A stretch of 64,000 bases of DNA from DATJPW01 sp963752855 (GTDB taxonomy: Bacteria; Desulfobacterota; Desulfomonilia; Desulfomonilales; Desulfomonilaceae), in contig CAVVZX010000056.1 in NCBI GenBank assembly GCA_963752855.1, positions 1 through 64,000 of the forward strand, in the 5' to 3' direction. Position 1 is the first letter of the stretch, and every line of letters begins with the position of its first letter. A program made the translations under genes and the position numbers. The notes under the pieces are model-generated. The model saw only the letters and a program-made list of their open reading frames with translations. It made no database searches and was not told the DNA's origin. Of the stretch, positions 28,682 to 37,050 are shown one piece after another.

Positions 28682-28774
28682 AATTACCTCGTCTGTTCAT
28701 GAACCCTTCTTGCTGAGCTACTTCCCGCAAGAAATACCGGCATTCTTTCCTCACGATGCTTCGGCTCCGGGCAA

Positions 28775-29566
28775 TCAGATCAGCTTGTTTTCTTTGAAAC
28801 GCCCGATAAGGTTTTGCGTCATCTCGACCGTGCTGCCTTCGAGGAACTCGCTTTGACGCTCGAACTTGGGAGCAAAGGTCCTAATAACGTGGGTGAGGGA
28901 ACCCTCCAGTCCGATCTCGGCGGTGGTTACTCCGATGTCGGCGGCGTTCCAAACCTGAATGGGCGCTTTCTCGCGGCACGCCAGCAGCAACTCGGATACG
29001 AGCGGATAACGGGGTTGTTTCGCCCCGGCGATGACGGTCAAAAGGGCAGGCAGGCTGCATTGGACGCGCTCGTAACCATCTTCCAGTCGGCGTTTGACGA
29101 CCACATAGTCCGGCTTGACTGCTTCGATATCGAACACATAGGTCACCTGGGGAAGATCCAAAAGACCGGCCACCTGAGGGCCGACCTGGGCCGTATCACC
29201 ATCTATGGCTTGGCGGCCTGCCAATATGAGATCAAACTCCCCTATATGTTCAATCGCTTTTCCAAGAGTGAAGGAAGTCGCCCAGGTATCCGCGCCGGAG
29301 AAGGCCCGATCCGAAAGCAAAACAGCTTGATCCACGCCCATTCCCATCGCTTCGGACAACGCGTCGATTGCTTGCGGAGGCCCCATTGTCAGAACCGTTA
29401 TCGTCGCTCCATACGTTTCCTTTAAGGTCACCGCTGTTTCCAACGTGTGCAGATCATCCGGGTTGATTATTGTCTCAACACCTTCACGAATCAGGTTACC
29501 GGTCTTGGGATCGAGTTTAACCTCGGTGGTGTTGGGAACCTGTTTGATCAACACAATGATGTTCAT
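28775..29566 (-). CDS. etfB: Electron transfer flavoprotein beta
   Basis: A 263-residue EtfB: MNIIVLIKQVPNTTEVKLDP, INPDDLHTLETAVTLKE, GADTWATSFTLGKAIE, LILAGRQAIDGDTAQVGPQV and RRLEDGYERVQCSLPALLTV. The GRQAIDGDTAQVGP loop is the family signature that binds AMP or a second FAD. Partner of the EtfA encoded directly downstream. Together they take electrons from the acyl-CoA dehydrogenase of this operon. Confidence 0.97.
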   Translation of the reverse strand: MNIIVLIKQVPNTTEVKLDPKTGNLIREGVETIINPDDLHTLETAVTLKETYGATITVLTMGPPQAIDALSEAMGMGVDQAVLLSDRAFSGADTWATSFTLGKAIEHIGEFDLILAGRQAIDGDTAQVGPQVAGLLDLPQVTYVFDIEAVKPDYVVVKRRLEDGYERVQCSLPALLTVIAGAKQPRYPLVSELLLACREKAPIQVWNAADIGVTTAEIGLEGSLTHVIRTFAPKFERQSEFLEGSTVEMTQNLIGRFKENKLI

Positions 29567-29620
29567 AACGCTATCTTTCTACCGGAGCCGTAGTTTTATT
29601 TGACGCGCTTTTTCTAAGCG

Positions 29621-30808
29621 CTAAATAACGCCGTCCGCTTTGAGTTTGTCGATATCCTCACCCGAAAAACCTAAACGTCCGTAATACTCGCTGTTATGCT
29701 CCCCGAAACGGGGAGGAAACGTCATCTTACGCTCGCTGCTTCCCAGAAAGGCATTCATGTTAGGCGGGGGCGCAAGAGTTATGCTGATTTTAGTTTTGGG
29801 ATCGTGGGCTGAAAGGAGCCGCTTCTTAACATGGGGGTCTGCGATGGTGTCGCCGATAGAATTGATTCTGCTCACGGGCACTGTAATTGACGTGAAAAAC
29901 TCTATCAGCTCCTCGGAGCTATGCTCGCGAGTGATGCCGTTGATCGCAGTGTTCAGATTGGTGACGTCCTTTATGCGCCCCATATTCTTCTCATATTCCG
30001 GCTTGTCAAGGGATTGGAAGAGCTCCTGGGAGACCATGGCTTTCCACTGGCGATCATTGCCCACCGCGAGATAAATGAATCCGTTCTTGGTTTGGTAAAC
30101 GGAAACCGGAGCGAAAAATTCGTGAGTATTGCCGCGACGGGTAATTACTTTGTTAAAAGAGGCCGTCATTGTGATAGGAACCGTCAGCCAAGAAACAGAT
30201 GATTCGAACATGGACAAATCGATTCGGGCGCCCTGGCCTGAGACGGCTCGGTTGAAAAGGGCCTTCATCAGCAAGCCGTATGCGTGTTCGCTGGTCCCCA
30301 TGTCCGGTAGGGGAATGCCCAGAACCTGAGGATCACCGTCGGGTGGGCCCGTGAGTTCCATGAGTCCCGAGCGAGCCTGAAGAATGGGATCGTAGGCCCC
30401 TTCGTCGCTGTCAGGCCCAAAACCGGTGACGCCCATCCATATAATGTCGCCCCTGGCGGCTCTAAGGGTTTCGTAGTCGATGCCGAGTTTCCGATAATTT
30501 CTGGGGAGCTGATTGGTGATAAAAATGTCAATATCCAATTGTTTAATCAGCTTCTGCAAAAGCTCTTGCCCTCTTGGGTCGGCCAGGTTCAGTGTCAGCG
30601 CCTTCTTGCCCGCATTGATGCAAAGAAAGTAAGCGTTCATACGCTCTTCATCGAGTACGTTATCTCCAATCAGGCGATTGGGGTCACCGTAAACCGGGTG
30701 TTCCAGACGGATAACTTCCATGCCGTCCATGGCCAGCCGATAAGTTAGATATGGCACGACCGTTGCCTGCTCCAGGGAAAGAACCTTCAGATTTCTCACA
30801 GCTTCCAT
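29621..30808 (-). CDS. Family III (CaiB/BaiF) CoA transferase
   Basis: A ~395-residue CoA transferase: VRNLKVLSLEQATVVPYLT, VIRLEHPVYGDPNR, ITNQLPRNYRKLGIDYETL, IIWMGVTGFGPDSDEGAYDP and SGQGARIDLSMFESSV are class III motifs. Members move CoA between carboxylic acids without ATP. The start at ATG 30808 (MEAVRNLK) has AGGAG seven bases upstream; the longer frame to 30841 is rejected. It is the first gene of the minus-strand operon, so it probably activates the pathway acid (2-aminophenylsuccinate if the indoleacetate reading is right). Donor and acceptor are not visible from sequence. Confidence 0.94.
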   Translation of the reverse strand: MEAVRNLKVLSLEQATVVPYLTYRLAMDGMEVIRLEHPVYGDPNRLIGDNVLDEERMNAYFLCINAGKKALTLNLADPRGQELLQKLIKQLDIDIFITNQLPRNYRKLGIDYETLRAARGDIIWMGVTGFGPDSDEGAYDPILQARSGLMELTGPPDGDPQVLGIPLPDMGTSEHAYGLLMKALFNRAVSGQGARIDLSMFESSVSWLTVPITMTASFNKVITRRGNTHEFFAPVSVYQTKNGFIYLAVGNDRQWKAMVSQELFQSLDKPEYEKNMGRIKDVTNLNTAINGITREHSSEELIEFFTSITVPVSRINSIGDTIADPHVKKRLLSAHDPKTKISITLAPPPNMNAFLGSSERKMTFPPRFGEHNSEYYGRLGFSGEDIDKLKADGVI

Positions 30809-30890
30809 AATCGACTCCTGGGTTGCCCAGCCGAACGACACGGCTTCCGGTAATTAAGCCTCACTTGCGCGGAAATTGTTCTCGACTAGC

Positions 30891-30913
30891 GTACACAGTG
30901 TACTGTATACAAC
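30891..30913. promoter_or_regulatory. Palindromic operator candidate in the divergent promoter region
   Basis: GTACACAGTGTAC (30891-30903) is a perfect inverted repeat around one central base and runs into GTATAC on the right. It lies 83 bases upstream of the CoA transferase start, in the 409-base gap between that gene and the divergent VOC gene. Short, spaced GT/AC palindromes are typical for FCD-type GntR regulators, one of which is encoded in the operon. The regulator link is inference. No firm -35/-10 pair was assigned. Confidence 0.4.
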
Positions 30914-31217
30914 ATTGCAACTTTTGGTATCGTACCGCCGGATCATCTGTCAAGACTTATTATTCCTTAGAATCCTGCTTGGCTGGAGGGTCATGCGAAG
31001 CAGTACGCCAGGAACATGCAAAACGGGTTTTTGGGGCAACGTTACGACGCTCGACCTCCGTCGGGTCAAGAGCGAAACACCATGGGTCTTTTCGGGGGCT
31101 GTGGGGTCTTTGTTTACCGGATCAAATCGGTCCCCCTACCCAATGAAGCTATAGCGTTTCCGTCAGCGCCCCGTGTCATGCAACGAGGCAACGCCAACTA
31201 TGGAAAGGAGATATGGC

Positions 31218-31664
31218 TTGAAAGTCAAGGAGATAGACCACATCTGTTTTGCAGTCAGGAGTCTGGACGAAGCCCGCAAGGTCTACGAAGGGACCATGGG
31301 GCTTGAACCGGCATGTGAGTACGTCGCCCCGGAAGAGTCTATACGGGTCATCCGCTATTACGTTGGAAGCGTGGCCGTGGAGATCATGGAACCGACCGAT
31401 TTGTCGTGTGAAGTAGCCAGATTCCTGGAGGGTCGGGGCGAGGGCGTCTTTCTTGTGGCATACCGGGTTGAGGACGTGGAAGAGGCCCTGGAGGAACTGC
31501 ACGCGGCGGGACGGCTGACCATTGACCGAAAGCCTCGCTGCCTCATGGGAAACCGATACGCGTTTATAGATCCCCCTAAAGCGCTGCATGGAGTACTAAC
31601 CGAGATACTGGACGGACAATTCATCAACCCCACTGCTGGGAAAGAGCCGAAGATAGGGCAGTGA
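31218..31664 (+). CDS. VOC/methylmalonyl-CoA epimerase-like protein
   Basis: A 148-residue vicinal-oxygen-chelate protein: VKEIDHICFAVRSLDEARKV, VAVEIMEPTD, RVEDVEEALEELHAAG and HGVLTEILDG follow methylmalonyl-CoA epimerase. The metal-site residues differ. The first His (DHICF) and last Glu (TEIL) are present, the second site has Glu (VEIME) where epimerases have Gln, and the middle His is not obvious. The best start is TTG 31218 with AGGAG seven bases upstream; ATG starts further up lack a ribosome site. It is divergent from the catabolic operon and probably belongs to it, epimerising a chiral acyl-CoA before or after the mutase step. Confidence 0.82.
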   Translation: MKVKEIDHICFAVRSLDEARKVYEGTMGLEPACEYVAPEESIRVIRYYVGSVAVEIMEPTDLSCEVARFLEGRGEGVFLVAYRVEDVEEALEELHAAGRLTIDRKPRCLMGNRYAFIDPPKALHGVLTEILDGQFINPTAGKEPKIGQ

Positions 31665-31822
31665 GCCGGCTTTGGATCAGTGAGATTCAAGTAACGAAGA
31701 TGGTTCAACGTGTGGCGATTAGGAAGACCTTACCATCTTGCAATAGAAGCCTCAAGGTCTTGCGAACGCTGGATGGAGATTTGGGCGCCAATGGCGTGCG
31801 GGAAAGTTCGAATAGATTGCGT

Positions 31823-31870
31823 TGGTGGAGCTGGACGGGATCGAACCGACGACCTCTTGAATGCCATTCA
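31823..31870 (-). repeat. tRNA-Ala 3' fragment, attachment-site duplicate
   Basis: These 48 bases are identical to 33775-33822, the part of tRNA-Ala(GGC) from residue 29 to the CCA end. The rest of the tRNA is absent. An isolated tRNA 3' part in the same orientation as an intact copy is the mark left by site-specific integration at a tRNA gene. Confidence 0.85.
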
Positions 31871-32040
31871 GGAATAAGAACAAACAACAATATAAATAAC
31901 AGCAACTTAGCTGGTCGTCGGTGCATCAAAAATCATCATTTTTCACGGTTTTTCCCCAGAGAGTCCCGCAAAAGTCGCGCAAGCATTCTGAGCGCTTGCT
32001 GCGACCATTGTGGACCGGCCTTTACAAGCTCAATCTTCTA

Positions 32041-33123
32041 TCAGAAGACAAACCCTATCTTTCCACCAAATATCCAGTTTCTCCTGTCAAACAGGACATC
32101 AGCAGTTCTTGCGACGCCATCCAGGGTAAAATCACGGGTCCGATTCGTATGAATCGCATCGAATCTGACGAAGGCTCCCAAATTACAGGGGCCCATCCTT
32201 GTGGAGGCTTCGGCCAAAGCCTCATAAAAGTAGCCGGACTTGTAATTTGTGGCCCCTGAGAATCTCGTCGAGACGGTTCCTGTTGGGTTCAGGGTTTCTT
32301 GGAAGTCAAGATCGCCGGGAAGAGCGGGGAACCCAAGGAATGCGGCCTCGAAACTGCTGTTGCAAGTTGGGTCACACCGTAACGCAAGACCCAAGTAAGG
32401 AATGTATGCGTTGACCGTAAGCTGAGCCTGATCAGGGGATGTAGAAAAGTTCACCTGGTTCGTGGCTTGACCAAAGTTCACCATGAACGAGGACCATCGG
32501 AAGCCCGCCAATCCGGTAAGAGCCTGACACAGGCGACACGTGAGGGCAGTGTTCAGCTCCCACCATTGGATATCAGGATTCCACTCACGTTTCGCAGCTT
32601 CGCTGGCTAGTAGCTCATACGATTCCAGAGCAGTGGTTTGAACTGGAAAAAGATGCGCCACGGAAAGAAAGAACCCCACATTTTGGGACAAAGCAACGGG
32701 TGCGGCGAGTTCCAGCCAAACCCCTTGCAAAGTAAAATCATTTCTAGTTGACGTTATCCCAAGGACATCCCCGTCGTTGAACTGAATGTTAACCCCTGCC
32801 CCATGATCCTTATAAAGGTACCCTACGAACACGGAAGGCTCCATGTAAGTCCCAGGCATGCACGTGGGCGGAGGACAACCGTACCCTGCGTTCGGACTCG
32901 GAAAACAGGGCGCCGGACCCGATGGCCGGCATTTCATGGGAGGTGGAGGTGGCGCACACATGGGGCCTGGATAGCCCGCTCCGGGCGTTGGAGGCGCCAT
33001 GCCTATGGACCCCGAGTAGCCGCTTCCGGGTCCCAACGGCATCTGCTGAGCGGAGACCCCTGTGATTGCAAACCCTATGACGAAAGACGCAATCAAGATC
33101 CCTCGAATCGATATCATTCTCAT
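32041..33123 (-). CDS. Outer membrane beta-barrel protein with Pro/Cys-rich N-terminus
   Basis: A ~360-residue secreted protein. A signal peptide (RGILIASFVIGFAITGVSAQ) is followed by a Gly/Pro segment with Cys (MCAPPPPPMKC, YGCPPPTC). From about residue 110 it shows alternating hydrophobic strands (EPSVFVGYLYKDHGAGVNI, QGVWLELAAPVALS) and ends ...GGKIGFVF, the aromatic C-terminus of outer-membrane barrels. The start ATG 33123 has GGAAGGG about ten bases upstream. It is AT-rich upstream and lies inside the tRNA-flanked segment, so it may be cargo of the element. A similar CPPPTC-type segment occurs in the secreted protein at 38706-39411. Ligand unknown. Confidence 0.8.
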   Translation of the reverse strand: MRMISIRGILIASFVIGFAITGVSAQQMPLGPGSGYSGSIGMAPPTPGAGYPGPMCAPPPPPMKCRPSGPAPCFPSPNAGYGCPPPTCMPGTYMEPSVFVGYLYKDHGAGVNIQFNDGDVLGITSTRNDFTLQGVWLELAAPVALSQNVGFFLSVAHLFPVQTTALESYELLASEAAKREWNPDIQWWELNTALTCRLCQALTGLAGFRWSSFMVNFGQATNQVNFSTSPDQAQLTVNAYIPYLGLALRCDPTCNSSFEAAFLGFPALPGDLDFQETLNPTGTVSTRFSGATNYKSGYFYEALAEASTRMGPCNLGAFVRFDAIHTNRTRDFTLDGVARTADVLFDRRNWIFGGKIGFVF

Positions 33124-33443
33124 TGGACGAGCCCTTCCTTGCCGGTTGAGACTATGCATATCACGTGATTATCAGAGATTATGCTTAATATCTTAATTAT
33201 ATCATGATAGTTTGTGCATATGCAACACAAATTAAAACGTTTAATTAATTTTGTAAAGGTAGAGCTGGCGGACTGGCTTGCAATAAGAGCTGGATAATCA
33301 AGATATTGGGTCGGATAGATTGAGATGGCTGGAACCATACCACGAGATTAATAGTTTACAAAAATCGTCTAAGTATGGTAATATATAACATAAGCCATAG
33401 ATCTTACAAGTCTCGCGTTTGAATTTAGTTACTCTTTATTTGG

Positions 33444-33471
33444 GCGCCCCTCCAGGGGCGTTTTCTTTTTC
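33444..33471 (+). terminator. Rho-independent terminator inside the element relic
   Basis: CGCCCC-TCCA-GGGGCG forms a strong stem with a 4-base loop, followed by TTTTCTTTTT. It reads on the plus strand, so it would end transcription entering from the left. The gene it belonged to is no longer recognisable. Confidence 0.8.
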
Positions 33472-33489
33472 CTCTTCAGACGTCAATAG

Positions 33490-33768
33490 CTGGGGACAGC
33501 AGGACTCGAACAAGTTAGGGTCCACGACTTAAAGCATACTTTCGGCCGGCGACTCAGGGCGGCCGGAGTATCCTTTGAGGATAGGCAAGACTTATTGGGC
33601 CACAAATCGGGAAGGGTAACGACGCACTATTCTCAGGCCGAACTACAAAACCTAATCGAAGCGGCAAACAAGGTATGCTCGGAAGGGTCCCGCAAATCTC
33701 CCGCACTGGTAATTCTAAAGAGAAAAACCGCTGCGAGCGGTCAACTCAAATCAGCGGTTTCTCAATAG
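33490..33768 (+). pseudogene. Tyrosine integrase, C-terminal remnant
   Basis: After a stop at 33487-33489, the frame reads GLEQVRVHDLKHTFGRRLRA, then AAGVSFEDRQDLLGHKSGRV and TTHYSQAEL, ending at TAG 33768. These are the catalytic box II of phage-type tyrosine recombinases: H-x2-(R), here HDLKH with Lys for the catalytic Arg; LLGHK; and the Tyr nucleophile in THYS. About 92 codons remain of a normal ~350-400 and there is no start, so it is a remnant. It ends seven bases before the CCA end of tRNA-Ala, the standard integrase-att layout. Confidence 0.85.
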
Positions 33769-33774
33769 AATCTC

Positions 33775-33850
<76 letters not shown>

Positions 33851-33899
33851 ACGAACCTTAATATTACCTATACTTTGTCAGGTGTCAACCTCTCTTGCG

Positions 33900-34809
33900 T
33901 CAACCGTTGATGTTCACCTTGAATCCGAGGACTTCGCTCGGATCGGAAATCCTTAAAAGATGATACGGGGGCTGAGAGAAAACCTCTCCCTGTTTTACCC
34001 GGAGCATAACGTCTTCCACATCGTCCTGTCTGATCTGTTTCTTCTCCTTCGAGCTTCTTTCTCTCAGATCTTCCAGGTCGGGTATTTGTCTCAAAGAAAG
34101 AAAGACCAGAATTCGGTCCCCCTTCTTCTTTGGATCATATTTGAACCCCTGGGGTCCCATCGGGACATCTATAGGGCGGTTGGCCTCGATCTTGGCCGTT
34201 GCGAGGGGCAGCGGTTCGACGGTTTTACTCTTCTTGCCCCTTTTCGGAGCGACCTTCACAGGCGCCGGATAGAGAAACTCTGTGCCTTTTGGGTCCTGCC
34301 TCAGAACATAGAGATAGCCGTCAACGTTCGATTCGAACTTCATTTTATACTGGTCACCCGGGCCAAGCTCCACGTCAAAAGCCTTGGCCTGCGCGAAGTC
34401 CTTATCTTTCTTACTCTTAACCCACATTTGGCTGCTAATACCTATGATTGGGTTGGGAATGACAATCTTGTCTCCCGTAGAGATTTTACTTGAGGGGAGC
34501 AGGTCATTGTATTTGGCCAAGTCCGGGGCAAGACCTCTGTTTCCCATCGAATTCTCGGCGATCTTATCCAGGGTGTCCCCTTCTTTCACCGTGTACATGG
34601 TAGTGTCCGGCTCATTGGCGTCCTTACGGGGCTTGGAAAGGGCAGACCACGGATAAGTTTTGAAATAATCGCCTTTCATTGAGAGCGGCGGTTTGGGCTC
34701 CTCAATGGGGGGAAGGGGAGGAGGTATGTCCTCTTTCTGCAGATACGCGCATCCCGCTATTAACCCAGGGATTAAAATGATCAGAAATAGAAACGAGGGA
34801 TCGTCTCAT
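33900..34809 (-). CDS. LysM/DUF4384-type envelope lipoprotein (frameshifted at the start)
   Basis: A ~300-residue lipoprotein. After a short shift near 34794 the N-terminus reads FLFLIILIPGLIAGCAYL, a signal with lipobox LIAGC. A Pro-rich linker follows, then a LysM domain (YTVKEGDTLDKIAENSMGN ... GDKIVIPNP) for peptidoglycan binding, and a C-terminal DUF4384-like domain (YKMKFESNVDGYLYVLRQD, RILVFLSLRQIPDLEDL). The start ATG 34809 has AGGAGGATGTT upstream, the strongest ribosome site in the area, which supports joining the two frames. It lies near the cvpA-like gene on the same strand. Confidence 0.8.
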
Positions 34810-34917
34810 AACATCCTCCTGATCCGGCGGCGCAGTCCTTTGGATCCAAATTCGCTGGGCGAGCCGCTATCGCCCTCCTTGAAGGAATTCATAGAAGTTC
34901 GGGCGCAGGTCGTCAGG

Positions 34918-35452
34918 TTACTGCCCTCCCTTCCACTTCGATATAAATGCTTGCCACTGATCTCTAGCGTCTTTCGGAGCATACAGGAGCGCCTTTGCAG
35001 TTAATCGATCAACCGGTATTACAAGTTTGGATGTCTTGACTATGGGCCAATCCGGTACGCCTACCAGAAGGACCTGCACTCCCGCCGCTACTATTATTAA
35101 ACCGGCCACGATCCCCATAATTGCGCCAAGAATGCGATCGAGCCATGTCAATCGAGTCAGGTCCAGCAGGAAATCCAATATCCTTCGGATAATAATAAAA
35201 ACGATCTGGACGAAAATGAATATGATAACCATGGCGATGATCATCGAGATCTGGGGATCGAGCTTGGAAATTTTGTCCAAGTACTGAACTACCACTGGGT
35301 AGTATTTCAACGCGAGCAGCACTCCCAGAACCAGACTCGCCAGAGGCGGTCAGCGAACGGACAAAGCCCTTCCATATGCCCAGTATGAACGAGACCAGAA
35401 GAGTTCCCATAATGAGCATATCCACCAAATTGTAGCTGTCGATTAGCTGCAT
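34918..35452 (-). CDS. cvpA: CvpA family membrane protein (frameshifted)
   Basis: A ~178-residue inner-membrane protein with four hydrophobic segments. The N-terminus YNLVDMLIMGTLLVSFILG, then IWKGFVRSLTA, is the hallmark of CvpA/colicin V production proteins. After an indel near 35340 the reading continues LASLVLGVLLALKYYP, IIAMVIIFIFVQIVFIIIRR and LTRLTWLDRILGAIMGIVAG. The W-LDR-LG segment is the conserved family motif. CvpA proteins support envelope stress survival in proteobacteria. The start has GGGGAGGCGGAGT upstream. Confidence 0.9.
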
Positions 35453-36305
35453 GACTCCGCCTCCCCAATCAGTTCCATAATCCGCACACTAGGTCCACTC
35501 CGCCAATGTCGAAATCAGGGGATAACCGACGATCACGCGCGGAACGCGATGCGGCATTCGGCGCAGGCTTTTTGCGCGGCTCCAAGGCTTGGAACAAATT
35601 TTCTGCCGAAGGTCCAACGGACTTCACTCGGAACTCTATTTTGGAGCGGCTCTTCATATAAAGAAAACTCGACGTGTGATCCCTTGGTTCGACAGTATAT
35701 CGAACTGGGACCGCCCGAAGAAATAAGGGTAATGATTGAGACGTCTGGGGCATGACACAGGGTTTTTCCGGCTGATTCCGAGGAGCGCATATTTTGCGTG
35801 CACGCACGGATACCTCTGTAGCCCCTTCTATACTGTACAATTACATTTGTCAATATAAATCAAATGTTTCTTTCCAAACCTAAAGTCGAATCAAGAAAAT
35901 GACGCTGAGGCTACCGTGACGATTTGTGCGCAGAGTGTAGCGGTCACCGATGTCGACCGCGGCGCCGAGGTATCCATTCACCTGCGCGGGGATAGGGGCC
36001 GCTCCAAGGAGGATACCAATGATAGCCGTGAGTGGAAACTCCGGGAAAAAGGGCAGCCACAAGCCTGTAAGAAACCTCGATTAGGGATCTCCACCAAGGT
36101 TTTGGAATCATTGCGTCAAGCGACAGCATCAGGCCGGCTATACTAGGCTGACATCTCCTTCTTCCATGGATTTACGTCCAACGTTTCCGGACTACCACTG
36201 GCAGCTCCGGGACCACAATCCCGCTTTCCGCACGTAACCGAATGGATACCAAGCTCCGCGGGCCGATCTTGCCGGGCGGCCCTACATAATGCTAGAGTCA
36301 GCCGC
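35453..36305. other. Gene-poor stretch between cvpA and rph
   Basis: About 850 bases with only short frames on both strands. One possible small gene at 35533-35790 is listed separately. A weak minus-strand promoter-like pair (TTGACA at 35848-35853, TATAGA at 35827-35832, 15-base spacer) would drive it. I see no RNA gene or repeat here. Confidence 0.45.
35533..35790 (-). CDS. Possible small protein with a C-terminal CxxC
   Basis: An 85-codon frame starting MRSSESAGKTL, with SIYCRTKGSHVEFSLYEEP in the middle and AAQKACAECRIAFRA at the end. The alternation of polar and hydrophobic residues and the Cys pairs look protein-like, and a promoter-like TTGACA lies upstream. There is no clear ribosome site and no recognised family. 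It competes with another frame on the same strand over the same bases (which could mean one frameshifted gene). Treat as tentative. Confidence 0.28.
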   Translation of the reverse strand: MRSSESAGKTLCHAPDVSIITLISSGGPSSIYCRTKGSHVEFSLYEEPLQNRVPSEVRWTFGRKFVPSLGAAQKACAECRIAFRA

Positions 36306-37050
36306 ATGAAGCAATTTATCAGAAACGGAAATCGAAAGTGCGATGCACTGAGGCAGCTGGAGAATAATCCCCGGCGTCTCGGAGCATGCGGAAGGATCTG
36401 CTCTGATAGAAGCGGGTAAAACAAGGGTGCTGTGTACTGCCAGCATCGAAGACAAGGTCCCGTCTTTCTTGAAAAACACGGGCAAAGGTTGGGTCACGGC
36501 TGAATACTCGATGCTCCCACGTGCCACCCACACCCGTTCTCCGAGAGAACGAGGGGGAAGAATCGGCGGCCGAACGATGGAAATACAACGTATTATAGGC
36601 CGATCCCTGCGATCCGTCTGCCATCTCGAAGGGTTTGGAGAACGCACAGTGACAGTGGATTGTGACGTGATTCAAGCAGATGGCGGAACAAGGGTGGCAT
36701 CTGTCTCCGCAGCCTGGGTGGCGCTCCATATGGCTTTCGAAACCCTGGTGTCCGACAGACTTATTCCGTCAAATCCTTTGCTTGATTCGGTAGCGGCGGT
36801 CAGCGTGGGTATAGTGAAGGATAACCTGCTTCTGGACTTGGACTATGACGAAGATTCAGTCGCGGACGTGGACATGAATGTCGTAATGACCGGGACCGGC
36901 CGATTAGTCGAAGTGCAGGCCACAGCCGAACACAAGCCGTTTTCCTTGGAGAAGCTGAATTCACTGGTTCGTCTGGCCCGGCTGGGGATCAAGGCCATAT
37001 CAAAGATTCAGCTAGAATCGTGCGAGGGAATAGAGAATAAGCTCACTTAA
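36306..37050 (+). CDS. rph: RNase PH (frameshifted near the start)
   Basis: A ~248-residue phosphorolytic 3'-5' exoribonuclease that trims tRNA 3' ends. The N-terminus reads FIRNGNRKCDALRQL; after one extra G near 36360, RIIPGVSEHAEGSALIEAGK and VLCTASIEDKVPSFLK. Then follow the family signatures GWVTAEYSMLPRATHTR, EIQRIIGRSLRSV, ERTVTVDCDVIQADGGTR and DLDYDEDSVADVDMNVV. Length is as expected for Rph once the break is corrected. It is convergent with the TPR gene, overlapping its end by eight bases. A break in this housekeeping gene suggests a sequence error. Confidence 0.94.

Noticed and set aside
35469..35840. A 123-codon minus-strand frame overlapping the tentative gene at 35533-35790.
   Set aside because: No ribosome site, no recognisable domain; one of the two frames at most is real, and the other looked slightly more protein-like.
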